A DNA stretch of 64,000 nucleotides from Streptomyces caatingaensis (GTDB lineage Bacteria; Actinomycetota; Actinomycetes; Streptomycetales; Streptomycetaceae): positions 434,001 through 498,000 of the forward strand of contig NZ_LFXA01000018.1 of assembly GCF_001187435.1 (NCBI RefSeq), written 5' to 3'. How positions within the stretch are numbered: the stretch's first letter is position 1; every line of letters begins with the position of its first letter. Below, in pieces: positions 37,622-47,825 of the stretch. The notes under the pieces were generated by a model. The model was not told the origin of the DNA. It worked only from the letters and a program-made list of their open reading frames with translations, and did not search any database. The position numbers were made by a program, and so were the translations under genes.

Positions 37622-40600
37622 CTATCGGAGCAGGGGTGGAGCGGGCTGGGCGCCCGCCGATTGCGCGGCACGCTGGAGGGCGCTCGCCAGCAGGGCCAGG
37701 TCCGTCGGGCCGTTGCCCAGCTCGCGCAGGGGGCGCCGGGTCGGCGGGTCGCCCATGCGCTGCCAGTCCAGGGGCACGACGGTCGGGCGCTGCGTCGCCG
37801 TCCGCGGGATCCGGCCCGTGACCCGGCCCGCCTGGAACGGGGTCGCCGCGCCAGCCGCCCGGTGCAGCCGGCCGCGACCCGGCACGGGGGCGTCCGCGGC
37901 GCCGCCGCCGTCCGCCGCCGGGGCGATCTCCAACACGGCCCGCAGCGCGGCCCGTCCGGCCGCGGCCGTCTCCGCCGTGCGGTCCGGGCGGCCGGTGCCG
38001 GCGACCAGGTGGACACCGAGGCGCTCGCCCTCCCGGGCGACCGCCTCCAGGGCCCGCACCACGGACCCCGCGGCCGGCCGGCCCGTACTGCCCAGGGCGG
38101 GGGCGACGAGCGCGTCCAGGTCGTCGACGAGCACGACGAGGCGGGGCAGGGCGTTCTCCGCGGTGTGCGCGGGGCCGCCGGCGGACCGGGCCGCGCGCAG
38201 CTGGAGCGTGCCGGTGGCGGGCGGCTCCAGGCCGTCGGAGGTGACGCCGCCCTCCGGCCGGCGGGCGGGCACCGGCTGCGCCGGGGGCGCGGAGTGCCGT
38301 TCGTGCCACGCGGCGAAGTCCAGCGTGCCCAGCAGCTCCGCGCGCCGCTTCAGCTCGGAGCCGAGCGCCTGGGCGAACTCCCGCATCCGCAGCGGGTCGG
38401 CGGCGGCCAGGTACGTCGAGACGTGCGGCAGATCCGTGCACATCCGCAGGCCGTCGCCGCGCTCGGACGCCGCCCCGTCCACCAGGACGAGGGAGAGCCG
38501 GTCCGGACGGTCCGCGGCCGCGAGGGAGGCGGCGAGCGAGCGCAGCAGCTCGGTCTTGCCGCTGCCCGGCCCGCCCTCCACCAGCAGATGCGGCCCCTCC
38601 GCGGCCAGGTCCACCGACAGCGGGCCGTGCGGGCCCGCGCCCAGGACGGCGACGGCCCGGCCGCCCGGGCGGCTGCCCGGATCGGTGGCCGAGGCCCAGC
38701 GCGCCGTCAGGGACGCCGGCGTGGCCCGGGCCAGCCCCAGCTCGTCCAGCAGCCGCGCGCTGCGGGGCAGGGCCGCGACCCGCGCCGAACGGGCGTCCCC
38801 CTCCGCCGCATCCGCCACGCGCAGCGGCGCCAGCGCCCGCGCGAACCGCTCGGCCCACGCCCCCGACACCGCGTCGAGCGCCGCGACGACCGTGCCGCCC
38901 GGCGGCGGCACCTCCGCGCCGCGCGGGGCGTGCTCGATGACGTGGACGACCGTGGCCACGTCCCCGCCGACCAGGGCCACCGCCCCGCAGTGCGGGAACG
39001 CGGGCGAGGCCGCCCGCGCCGTCTCCAGGGCCGCCGTCACCGGCGAACTCGCCGTCGTGGACGGGGCGTCCGCGAGACAGATCAGGTGGATGCCGGCCGC
39101 GCCGCCGCGCGCCGCCAGCCGGGCCAGGGACTCCCGCAGCGCCGGGGTGCCCGGGTCGCCGTCGACGACCACCACCGTGCGCGGACCGCGGTGCGCCTCG
39201 GCCAGCGCCACGACCCGCTCCTCCGGCGCGGCCGGCCAGCTCGGGCCCAGCGGGCCGTCGTCCAGCCTCCGCACCAGCTCCGCGGTGCGGGCCGCGGCCT
39301 GCTCCCGGTCGTAGGCGACGAGCAGCCGGCAGTCCTGGCCGTGCGCGGGGCGCAGCTGCGGGAGCCAGCCGAGCCAGGCCCACTCCGCCTGCCGCTCCGC
39401 GGCGGTGCGCAGCGGGTCCGCCGCGATCAGGACGAACTCCAGCACCGACGGCGAGTGCAGCGCGGCCAGCTGGGCCAGGACGGAGCGGGCCAGGCCGGCC
39501 AGCCGGACCCGCGGCCCGGCCAGCCCGAGCGAACCCGCCTGCCGCAGGCCGACGGTGACCGGCACGCCGGGCAGCAGCGCGCCCCCGCCGCCCCGCGGGC
39601 CGGGCACGTAGCGGTCGGCCGTGCCCAGGCGGACGGTGAGCAGGTCCGGATGGTCCGGGCCGCGCTCCCACAGGCGCGGGCCCGGGCCGAGCGCGGTCAG
39701 CAGCACGGCCGCCGGGTCGGGCCAGCGCTCGCGCAGCGCCGCGGCGGCCTCCGCCGGGGCCGGCGTCCTCGGGGACGGGACGGCGCCCGGGCCGCCGTCC
39801 TCCTCCGGGCGCGGCTGCTGAGCGCCGCGGCCCCCGGCGAGGCGGCGCGCCCAGGCCGCTATGCCGCGGTTGCGCGGGCGCCTGGCGTCGGAGGCAGGGG
39901 CCGCCTCCTCCGGGGTGCCGGGGCCGGGGTGCATATGGGCGGTGCCCAGGCCGGCCGTGGTGCCGGCCGCGGTACCGGCCGGGTGCGCGCCGTCGTCCCG
40001 CGGGGTCGTCCCCGCCGTCCACGACGGCTCCCCGGTGCGCTGCTGGGGGGCGCGCAGGACGGTGTCGCCGTCGACGGCCGTCACGGCGACGGAGCCGTCC
40101 CGCGCCGGCCGCGGCGCGGCCGCTCCGGAACCGGTGCCGTACCCCGGGGTGCGGGCGCCCCACGCCGGCGCCTCGGGGTCCGTACGCCCCTGACCGGCCG
40201 GAACGCCCCGGGCCGGCGTCCGGTGCTCCGGGCCGCCGGGGCGGGGGAGAACCGCCTCGGGCTCCCGCTGGGGGACGACGGAGTGGCGGGCCGCGCGGGC
40301 GTCCGGCTCCTCCGGGGCGTGGTCCCCGTCCCGCGCGGCTCCGGTGACCGCGCGCTCCTCCGGGCCGGCGCCCCGGCGCACGGCGAGGGGCGGGGCGCCG
40401 GGGCCCACGGGCCCGCCACCGGCTCCTTCGCGCCCTTCGTGCGCCGCCGCCCTTTCGTACGCCGCTGCTCCTTCGTGCCCTTCGTGCGCCGCTGCGCCTT
40501 CGTGCGCCGCCGCGCCCGCCTCGCCGCCCTGTGCGGGCACGCGTGGCGCCGGCCCGCCGCCCGCCGTGCCGGATCCGGCGGAGGACCAGCGCCCGGGCCC

Positions 40601-41740
40601 GCTGCCCGTCGCGTACCGGGCGGCGCCCCGCGGCGGCTCCGCCGCGCCGGGCGGCGGGGCGGCGGCGCGCGGGCCGTCGGCCGCGCCCCAGGCCGTACCG
40701 GGGCTCCCGGCGGAGGCCCCCGCGCCCACGTGCGGATCGCGCCCGTGGGCGCCGGGGGGCATGCCCCCGCCCGCGCCCCGGTGCGTCACCGTCGCACCGG
40801 CGGAGGTGACGACGCCGCCGTCCGCACGGGCGGAGGCGACCACCCCCGCGTCCTCATGCGCATCTGCGGGCGCACCACCGCCCGCACCCCCGCGTGACCC
40901 CGGCGCCTCCACCGTCCCGGCGGCCGGGCCGCCGTCCGCCCAGGCCCCGCGCACACCGGGCCCCCCGGCGGCCGGGCCGGGCGCCGCGCCCCGCCGTGCC
41001 GCGGCGCTCCCCTGCGCGCTCCCCGCCGCGTCCGCGCGCCCCCCGGGCCCTTGCGGGGCGGCGGTCAGCGGTGTCACCCGGAGGCGGCCCTCGCCGTCGG
41101 GCGAGGTCGGGAGCGGGGCGCGGGCGGGCCCGGCCTCCGGGGCGTCCGGGGTGTGGAGCACCAGCGTCGACTCGCCCGCCCGCAGCAGCGCCCCGGGGCG
41201 GAGGGGGACCGGGCGGTCGTCGACCGGGGTCGTGTCGAGCGTGGTGCCGTTGGTGGAGCCGAGGTCGTGGAGGGTGACGCGGCCGTCCTCGGAGAGGGTG
41301 ACCGCGCAGTGCAGACGGGAGACGTCGGGGTCGTCCACCGGGATGTCGGCGGACGAGGAGCGGCCGATCCTGACCTCGCCGCCGTGCAGCAGGTGCACCC
41401 CGCCCGCGTCCGGGCCGGAGACGACGTGCAGCCGGGCCGTGGTGCCCGTGACGTGCTCGAACGGGGGCTCGGGGTCGGCGGGGGCGCCCAGGGAGAGCAC
41501 GGCGCCGTCGATCAGCGGGGGCTCGCCGAGCGCGCAGCGCTGCGCGTCCAGCCGCTCCTGGCCGGCGTGGACGACGACGGCTCCGCCGCCCAGGTCGGAG
41601 CCGGCCGCCGCGAGGGCGGCGGCGAGGCCGCTCGCCACCCCGGCGAGGGCGGTGCCCGCGGGAGCGGTCACCAGAACGTCGCAGGCGTGCGCGGCGTGCC
41701 CGCCGAGCGGTGGCCCGAGGACGGTCAGCCGGATCTGCAT
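37622..41740 (-). CDS. FHA domain-containing FtsK/SpoIIIE ATPase
   Basis: 1372-residue protein related to EccC-type ATPases. Residues about 1-110 are an alpha/beta N-terminal region (QIRLTVLGPPLGGHAAHACD). An FHA domain follows (VRIGRSSSADIPVDD, DVSRLHCAV, LHDLGSTNGTTL), which binds phosphothreonine. Then comes a very long disordered Pro/Ala/Gly-rich stretch, a degenerate first FtsK module lacking a P-loop, and a complete FtsK/SpoIIIE module: Walker A LLVEGGPGSGKTELLRSL and Walker B RLVVLVDDLDALV. Start ATG at 41740 (ribosome site weak). The FHA-FtsK combination is typical of actinobacterial type VII-like or DNA-handling ATPases. Next door, divergently, are two Ser/Thr kinase genes, so phosphothreonine-dependent recruitment is a natural idea. 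Confidence 0.88.
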   Translation of the reverse strand: MQIRLTVLGPPLGGHAAHACDVLVTAPAGTALAGVASGLAAALAAAGSDLGGGAVVVHAGQERLDAQRCALGEPPLIDGAVLSLGAPADPEPPFEHVTGTTARLHVVSGPDAGGVHLLHGGEVRIGRSSSADIPVDDPDVSRLHCAVTLSEDGRVTLHDLGSTNGTTLDTTPVDDRPVPLRPGALLRAGESTLVLHTPDAPEAGPARAPLPTSPDGEGRLRVTPLTAAPQGPGGRADAAGSAQGSAAARRGAAPGPAAGGPGVRGAWADGGPAAGTVEAPGSRGGAGGGAPADAHEDAGVVASARADGGVVTSAGATVTHRGAGGGMPPGAHGRDPHVGAGASAGSPGTAWGAADGPRAAAPPPGAAEPPRGAARYATGSGPGRWSSAGSGTAGGGPAPRVPAQGGEAGAAAHEGAAAHEGHEGAAAYERAAAHEGREGAGGGPVGPGAPPLAVRRGAGPEERAVTGAARDGDHAPEEPDARAARHSVVPQREPEAVLPRPGGPEHRTPARGVPAGQGRTDPEAPAWGARTPGYGTGSGAAAPRPARDGSVAVTAVDGDTVLRAPQQRTGEPSWTAGTTPRDDGAHPAGTAAGTTAGLGTAHMHPGPGTPEEAAPASDARRPRNRGIAAWARRLAGGRGAQQPRPEEDGGPGAVPSPRTPAPAEAAAALRERWPDPAAVLLTALGPGPRLWERGPDHPDLLTVRLGTADRYVPGPRGGGGALLPGVPVTVGLRQAGSLGLAGPRVRLAGLARSVLAQLAALHSPSVLEFVLIAADPLRTAAERQAEWAWLGWLPQLRPAHGQDCRLLVAYDREQAAARTAELVRRLDDGPLGPSWPAAPEERVVALAEAHRGPRTVVVVDGDPGTPALRESLARLAARGGAAGIHLICLADAPSTTASSPVTAALETARAASPAFPHCGAVALVGGDVATVVHVIEHAPRGAEVPPPGGTVVAALDAVSGAWAERFARALAPLRVADAAEGDARSARVAALPRSARLLDELGLARATPASLTARWASATDPGSRPGGRAVAVLGAGPHGPLSVDLAAEGPHLLVEGGPGSGKTELLRSLAASLAAADRPDRLSLVLVDGAASERGDGLRMCTDLPHVSTYLAAADPLRMREFAQALGSELKRRAELLGTLDFAAWHERHSAPPAQPVPARRPEGGVTSDGLEPPATGTLQLRAARSAGGPAHTAENALPRLVVLVDDLDALVAPALGSTGRPAAGSVVRALEAVAREGERLGVHLVAGTGRPDRTAETAAAGRAALRAVLEIAPAADGGGAADAPVPGRGRLHRAAGAATPFQAGRVTGRIPRTATQRPTVVPLDWQRMGDPPTRRPLRELGNGPTDLALLASALQRAAQSAGAQPAPPLLR
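40423..40514. repeat. Imperfect tandem repeats in the FHA-FtsK gene
   Basis: Within the disordered region the minus strand encodes tandem Ala/His/Glu/Gly units (AAAHEG, HEGAAAYER, AAAHEGREG). On the plus strand these are recurrent CCTTCGTGCGCCGC-like blocks. Array length is likely variable between strains. Confidence 0.65.
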
Positions 41741-42304
41741 CGGCGTCCACAGTCCCTTCCTGCCCTGGTACCGACGGGAAAGGACCGCCCCCCACCGGCG
41801 CGCACGGGCACTTCGGCACGTACAGGTCACCACGGAGCGCGGGGCCTGCGCTCCGCCCCCACCGCTCCGTGCTGCGAGCATCCTCGCACCTGCCGCCGAC
41901 AGCGCGCCCGGCGACGGCCGTTTCGTGATCATGAACGGGCGGGCCCGCGGCTCGAACGGAAGTCGAAGAAGGAAGGAAAGGGAAGGAAAACGTCCACGGG
42001 CGAACGATCGGCGACCGGATCGCGGGGGATTTCCCCTTGAGTCCGCTACGCGGACTGACCGCCGACGACCGGTGTCGGCCGCTTTCCGTCCGGCCGCCGA
42101 CCGCCCCAGGACATTCCCGCAGCAACCGGCGGCAACCAACCGTCCGGAACACGCGTCTTTCCCCTGGGCCCCGGGGATTCGTCAAGGCGACGGTTCGCGG
42201 GACAGCACTACAGTGGGCGGAGGGCCGGGCTCGGGGAGAGGCCGTCACACAGTTCGACACCGGGACCGGAGCACGGTCCGGATCACGACCAGGGAGCGCA
42301 TGAC
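41741..42304. other. Divergent promoter region between the FHA-FtsK gene and pkaA
   Basis: 564 bp with no credible gene and lower G+C than its flanks around 41960-42040. It holds a small hairpin (GTCCGC-TAC-GCGGAC near 42042) and a -10-like TACAGT at 42209-42214, upstream of pkaA. AGGGAG at 42291-42296 is the pkaA ribosome site. Confidence 0.45.
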
Positions 42305-44146
42305 GTGCGGCCGGTAGGCAGCAAGTACCTGCTCGAGGAGCCGCTCGGGCGCGGGGCCACGGGCACCGTCTGGCGGGCCCGCCAGCGAGAGGCCGCGGGA
42401 GCCGAGGCGGCGGTGGCCGGGCAGCCGGGCGAGACCGTCGCGATCAAGGTCCTCAAGGAGGAGCTGGCCAACGACGCGGACGTGGTGATGCGCTTCCTGC
42501 GCGAGCGCTCCGTCCTGCTGCGGCTCACGCACCCCAACATCGTCCGCACCCGCGACCTCGTCGTCGAGGGCGATCTGCTCGCCCTCGTCATGGATCTGAT
42601 CGACGGCCCGGACCTGCACCGCTACCTGCGCGAGAACGGCCCCTTCACCCCGGTGGCCGCCGCCCTGCTCACTGCGCAGATCGCCGACGCGCTGGCGGCC
42701 AGCCACGCGGACGGCGTCGTGCACCGCGACCTCAAGCCGGCCAACGTCCTCCTCAAGGACGACGGCGGGCGGATGCACCCGATGCTGACGGACTTCGGCA
42801 TCGCGCGCCTCGCCGACTCCCCGGGCCTCACCCGCACCCACGAGTTCGTCGGCACCCCCGCCTACGTCGCCCCCGAGTCGGCCGAGGGCCGCCCGCAGAC
42901 CTCCGCCGTCGACATCTACGGCGCGGGCATCCTGCTGTACGAGCTGGTCACCGGCCGGCCCCCGTTCGCCGGGGCGACCGCCCTGGAGGTGCTGCACCAG
43001 CACCTGAGCGCCGAGCCGCGCCGCCCCACCACCGTCCCCGAGCCGCTGTGGACGGTCATCGAGCGCTGTCTGCGCAAGCGCCCCGAGGAGCGGCCGAGCG
43101 CCGAGAACCTGGCCCGCGCCCTGCGCGTCGTCGCCGCCGGCGTCGGCGTGCACGCGAGCGCGGCCCAGGCCGAGGCGGCGCTGGGCGTCGCCGCGCTGCT
43201 CGCCCCGGACCCGCAGCCGGCCGTGGTGCCGGGCACGGGCCAGGGCGCCGCGGGCCAGTTCCCCCCGGCGGGCGGCGCCGGCGACGCCGACCCCACCCAG
43301 GTGCTGCCGCCCACGACCGGCGCCCCCGGCCCGTACGGCCGGAACGCCGGCTACGACCCCGACGCCGCGACGAGCGTCCTGCCGAGCGCCGCCCCCGACG
43401 CGGGGCCCACCCAGGTGCTCCCGGCCGGTGCCGGCGCGGACGCCGGCCCCACCCAGGTGCTCCCCGCGGGCTCCTACGGCGGGGCGGACCCGACGCGCGC
43501 CATGCCGCCCGTCGACCCCGGACCGCCGCAGGCCGACGGCCCGCACCCCTGGCAGACCCAGCTGCGCGCGGCCCGCGACCGCAACGACCAGACGCAGGTG
43601 CAGTACCTGGACCCCAGTGAGGACCCGCTGCGCCGTCGCCCCACGCGCCGCCCCGCACCGCAGCAGCCCCAGCAGCCCCAGCAGTACGCGCCCCCGCAGG
43701 CACCGGCGCAGCCGCCGTACCGCCAGTCGCCGCAGCCGCCCCAGCAACACCAGCAACACCAGCAGCATCAGCAACAGCAGTACCGGCAGCCCCAGCAGCC
43801 GTACGCGCCGCAGCGCCCGCCCCGGCGCGCCCCGGAGCCGCGCTACCAGCAGCCCCCGCAGGCGCCCCAGCCGCAGCCGTACGCCCCGCCGGCGCCCGAA
43901 CCCGCCCCCCGGCGCGAACCCCGCCCGCCGCGGCAGCGCAGTGCCAACCCCATGCGCATCCCGGGCCTCGGCTGCCTCAAGGGCTGTCTGTTCCTGATCG
44001 TGATCCTGGTCCTCGGCTCCTGGGCCGTGTGGGAGTTCACCCCGCTCAAGGACTGGGTCGCCGACGGCAAGAACTTCTGGGACGCGGCGTGGGACTGGGT
44101 CACGGACGCCAAGGACTGGATCGCGAGCCACAGTTCGGGCCGGTAG
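42305..44146 (+). CDS. pkaA: Ser/Thr protein kinase PkaA
   Basis: 613-residue Hanks-type kinase. Catalytic domain about 8-275: glycine loop LGRGATGTVWRA, ATP-binding Lys in VAIKVLKEE, catalytic loop VVHRDLKPANVLL, DFG in LTDFGIARL, APE-like VAPES. The juxtamembrane part is Pro/Gln-rich and carries three near-identical [DG]PTQVLP units (Thr331, Thr369, Thr383) plus a long Gln tract. One membrane helix follows near the C-terminus (CLFLIVILVLGSWAVWEF), then a short extracytoplasmic tail without PASTA domains. The GTG at 42305 has AGGGAG 8 nt upstream. It corresponds by order to S. coelicolor pkaA; substrates here are unknown. A second kinase gene follows. Confidence 0.92.
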   Translation: MRPVGSKYLLEEPLGRGATGTVWRARQREAAGAEAAVAGQPGETVAIKVLKEELANDADVVMRFLRERSVLLRLTHPNIVRTRDLVVEGDLLALVMDLIDGPDLHRYLRENGPFTPVAAALLTAQIADALAASHADGVVHRDLKPANVLLKDDGGRMHPMLTDFGIARLADSPGLTRTHEFVGTPAYVAPESAEGRPQTSAVDIYGAGILLYELVTGRPPFAGATALEVLHQHLSAEPRRPTTVPEPLWTVIERCLRKRPEERPSAENLARALRVVAAGVGVHASAAQAEAALGVAALLAPDPQPAVVPGTGQGAAGQFPPAGGAGDADPTQVLPPTTGAPGPYGRNAGYDPDAATSVLPSAAPDAGPTQVLPAGAGADAGPTQVLPAGSYGGADPTRAMPPVDPGPPQADGPHPWQTQLRAARDRNDQTQVQYLDPSEDPLRRRPTRRPAPQQPQQPQQYAPPQAPAQPPYRQSPQPPQQHQQHQQHQQQQYRQPQQPYAPQRPPRRAPEPRYQQPPQAPQPQPYAPPAPEPAPRREPRPPRQRSANPMRIPGLGCLKGCLFLIVILVLGSWAVWEFTPLKDWVADGKNFWDAAWDWVTDAKDWIASHSSGR

Positions 44147-44304
44147 CCCCCGGGCCCGGGCCGCGGGCCCCCGGCCCACCGGATCGGGCGGCTTGTGCCG
44201 CGGAAGTGAGGATGGGCACCGGCCGGTGCCCCTAGCATCCCCTCAGCCGCGTAGGTTGGTCGGCGACGCGCCTGTCGGGATGTCTGAGGAGTCGGGGAAC
44301 AGTC

Positions 44305-45597
44305 TTGGCACGGAAGATCGGCAGCCGGTACACCGCCCACCAGGTCCTCGGCCGGGGCAGCGCCGGAACGGTGTGGCTCGGCGAGGGGCCCGAGGGCCCG
44401 GTCGCCATCAAGCTCCTGCGCGAGGACCTGGCGTCCGACCAGGAGCTCGTCGGCCGCTTCGTCCAGGAACGGGCGGCCCTGCTCGGCCTCGACCACCCCC
44501 GGGTGGTCGGCGTCCGCGACCTGGTCGTGGACGGCGCCGACCTCGCCCTCGTCATGGACCTCGTCCGGGGCACCGACCTGCGGACCCGGCTCGACCACGA
44601 GCGCCGGCTGGCCCCCGAGGCCGCCGTCGCCATCGTCGCGGACGTCGCCGACGGACTCGCCGCCGCCCACCGGGCCGGCATCGTCCACCGCGACGTCAAG
44701 CCCGAGAACGTCCTGCTCGACATGGAGGGTCCGCTCGGCCCGGGCGGCGCCCACCCCGCGCTGCTCACCGACTTCGGCATCGCCCGCCTCGTCGACGCCC
44801 CGCGCCCGGCCCGCGACCGCGGCCGCGCCACGGCCCCGCGCAGCGTCATCGGCACCCCCGACTACGTGGCCCCCGAGATCGTCGAGGGCCTGCCGCCGAG
44901 GGCGTCCGTCGACGTCTACGCCCTGGCCACCGTCCTCTACGAACTCCTCGCCGGCTTCACGCCGTTCGGCGGCGGCCACCCCGGGGCGGTGCTGCGCCGG
45001 CACGTCACCGAGACGGTCGCCCCCCTCCCCGGCATCCCCGACGAGCTGTGGCAGCTCATCGTGCAGTGCCTCGCCAAGGCGCCCGCCTCCCGGCTGCGCG
45101 CCCCCGAGCTCGGCTCCCGGCTGCGCGAGCTGCTGCCCGCGCTGGCCGGGCTGCCGCCGCTCGACATCGACGAACCGGGCACCGGGACCGAACCGGCGGA
45201 CGGCGGCGAGCCGGCGCCCGGCGCCGCGTACGCCCCGCCGCCCACGGCCGCCGAGGCGCCCCGCCGCGGGGCCGTCCCGCTCGTCCCGGCCCCCGCCTTC
45301 GACTCCAGCCGCGACACCCACACCAGCATGCGCGTACCGGGCCCGGAGGAGCTCGCGGGCGGAGCGCACGGCACGGCACGGGCGCCCCGCGCGGCCGGTG
45401 AGCGCCGGGCGGGCTCGGCCCGCCGCCGCACCCCCGCCGAGGAGCGCAGACGCCGCCGCATCAAGCTGGGCGCGGCCGCCGTGGCGCTGGCCGCGGCGGC
45501 GGGCGTGGGCGGCTGGTACGCCACCGCCGGCCACGACTCGGGCGGGACCGGGCCCGGCGTCCACCGCACGGACGCGCCCCAGGGCGAGCTGCCGTGA
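44305..45597 (+). CDS. pkaB: Ser/Thr protein kinase PkaB
   Basis: 430-residue Hanks-type kinase. Catalytic domain about 7-275: LGRGSAGTVWLG, VAIKLLRED, IVHRDVKPENVLL, LTDFGIARL, GTPDYVAPEIV, then a helical lobe with LLAGFTPFGGG. A disordered linker (about 290-385) leads to one membrane helix (KLGAAAVALAAAAGVGGWYA) and a short outside tail. The start codon is TTG at 44305, opening MARKIGSRYTAHQVLG; GAGGAG and GGGG lie upstream, though not ideally spaced. Tandem with pkaA, 158 bp apart. It ends about 50 bp before prfB. Confidence 0.9.
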   Translation: MARKIGSRYTAHQVLGRGSAGTVWLGEGPEGPVAIKLLREDLASDQELVGRFVQERAALLGLDHPRVVGVRDLVVDGADLALVMDLVRGTDLRTRLDHERRLAPEAAVAIVADVADGLAAAHRAGIVHRDVKPENVLLDMEGPLGPGGAHPALLTDFGIARLVDAPRPARDRGRATAPRSVIGTPDYVAPEIVEGLPPRASVDVYALATVLYELLAGFTPFGGGHPGAVLRRHVTETVAPLPGIPDELWQLIVQCLAKAPASRLRAPELGSRLRELLPALAGLPPLDIDEPGTGTEPADGGEPAPGAAYAPPPTAAEAPRRGAVPLVPAPAFDSSRDTHTSMRVPGPEELAGGAHGTARAPRAAGERRAGSARRRTPAEERRRRRIKLGAAAVALAAAAGVGGWYATAGHDSGGTGPGVHRTDAPQGELP

Positions 45598-45632
45598 ACG
45601 CCGGACCGGGGCGCCCCGCCCCGCGCAGCGGT

Positions 45633-45638
45633 TAGGCT
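45633..45638 (+). promoter_or_regulatory. -10 element for a leaderless prfB transcript
   Basis: TAGGCT is followed by six bases and the GTG start of prfB at 45645, with no Shine-Dalgarno. This predicts that transcription begins at the initiation codon. Confidence 0.55.
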
Positions 45639-45644
45639 GGGTGC

Positions 45645-46760
<1,116 letters not shown>

Positions 46761-46770
46761 GACTGACCAG

Positions 46771-46801
46771 GGCGGATCCGGGCATACGGCCCGGATCCGC
46801 C
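46771..46801. terminator. Terminator hairpin after prfB
   Basis: 13-bp perfect stem, GGCGGATCCGGGC (46771-46783) with its complement (46789-46801) and a 5-nt ATACG loop, followed by TTG. Located 11 bp after the prfB stop. Confidence 0.85.
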
Positions 46802-46982
46802 TTGACGTGTGCCCGAAAACTCGGGAGGGTGGCGGGCGGCATGCGTATCACCGGTATACGTGTGGCGGGGGGCGACACCGGGCCGTACGACGGCCACCGC
46901 TGACGTTCGCGGACCTCCCGGGACCACCGCCCGGTGCACGGCTGCCCCACCGACGAGACCAGCTACTGGGGGTAGCAGGCAT

Positions 46983-47756
46983 ATGACGAACAAGACGCGG
47001 CTGCGCATGGCGCGCATCACCGCGGGCGCGGTGATCGCCGCCGGCGCCTCGCTGACGGCCGCGGGCGCGGCCTCGGCCGCCGGCGTGGACGTCCCGCTGG
47101 GCGGGCTGTCGAAGACGGCCGGAGTCCACGGCAGCGGGGGCGTGGCTGCCCCGGACGGGCCCGAGGGTACGGCGACGCCGGCCCCGTCGATCCCGCCGAC
47201 GAGCATTCCGCAGCCGACGGAGAATCCGCCCACCGGCGTGCCGACTCAGGAGCCCACGCACGAGCCCACGCACGAGCCGACGATCCCGCCGACTCAGGAG
47301 CCCACGCAGGAGCCCACGCACGAGCCGACCCGGGAGCCCACGCACGAGCCCACCCGGGAGCCGACGCACGAGCCCACGGGGAACCCGACGTCCGACCCCA
47401 CGTCCAAGCCGGACCCGACGGGCAACCCGGATCCCACCGGCAGGCCCGACCCGACGGGCACGCCTGACCCGACCGGCAATCCCACCCCCGGCACCAGCGA
47501 GAGCCCCGCTCCCCACGGCACCCCCGGCCATGACGACGCCACCACCTGCCCCGTGGACACCGGCAGCGGCAACTGCAACACGGCCGCCGACAGCGCCGGC
47601 GTCAAGCCGGTGCAGCAGGCCAAGCCGAAGGAGGAGCTGGCCCAGACCGGTGCCGGCCAGACGACCTTCCTCGTGGCCGGCGCCGCGACGATGATCGCGG
47701 GCGGCATCGGCTTCCGCCTCCTGCCGCGGGTGATCAACCGCAACACCCCCGCGTGA
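46983..47756 (+). CDS. Repeat-rich LAQTG cell-wall-anchored protein
   Basis: 257-residue exported protein. The N-terminus is a signal peptide (MTNKTRLRMARITAGAVIAAGASLTAAGAASA). From about residue 80 it has degenerate tetrapeptide repeats of EPTH, EPTR and EPTQ type, switching to DPTGNP/DPTGRP units, all rich in Pro and Thr. The C-terminus has a sortase signal: LAQTG, then a hydrophobic helix (FLVAGAATMIAGGIGFRLL) and Arg/Asn tail (RVINRNTPA). LAQTG fits class E sortases of Streptomyces, where LAxTG is preferred. No sortase gene is nearby. The Thr-rich stalk is a plausible O-mannosylation target. Start ATG at 46983. Function unknown; probably a wall stalk or spacer. Confidence 0.85.
   Translation: MTNKTRLRMARITAGAVIAAGASLTAAGAASAAGVDVPLGGLSKTAGVHGSGGVAAPDGPEGTATPAPSIPPTSIPQPTENPPTGVPTQEPTHEPTHEPTIPPTQEPTQEPTHEPTREPTHEPTREPTHEPTGNPTSDPTSKPDPTGNPDPTGRPDPTGTPDPTGNPTPGTSESPAPHGTPGHDDATTCPVDTGSGNCNTAADSAGVKPVQQAKPKEELAQTGAGQTTFLVAGAATMIAGGIGFRLLPRVINRNTPA
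47220..47480 (+). repeat. Tandem Pro-Thr-Glu/Asp coding repeats
   Basis: Twelve-base units of the type GAGCCCACGCAC (EPTH) recur about a dozen times, then change to GACCCGACGGGC-type units (DPTG). The array lies inside the LAQTG protein gene and is a likely site of length variation. Confidence 0.8.
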
Positions 47757-47781
47757 GCGGGGCCTGAGGCACGCGGCATGA

Positions 47782-47816
47782 GAAGGGCCCGGGGCGCTGT
47801 CGCGCCCGGGCCCTCA
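47782..47816. terminator. Hairpin between convergent genes
   Basis: AGGGCCCGGG at 47784-47793 pairs with CCCGGGCCCT at 47805-47814, with a further 3-bp inner stem. It lies between the LAQTG protein gene and the convergent zinc-ribbon gene and can serve both. Confidence 0.75.
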
Positions 47817-47825
47817 CGCGTTCGC

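Noticed and set aside
37613..40897. Very long open frame on the plus strand opposite the FHA-FtsK gene
   Set aside because: It is an antisense shadow of high-GC coding DNA: Arg/Gly/Ala-rich, no domains, and the minus strand encodes FHA and FtsK motifs over the same bases.
41741..42304. A gene in the 564-bp gap before pkaA
   Set aside because: Frames crossing it continue into neighbouring genes' antisense strands or lack ribosome sites; it reads as a divergent promoter region.
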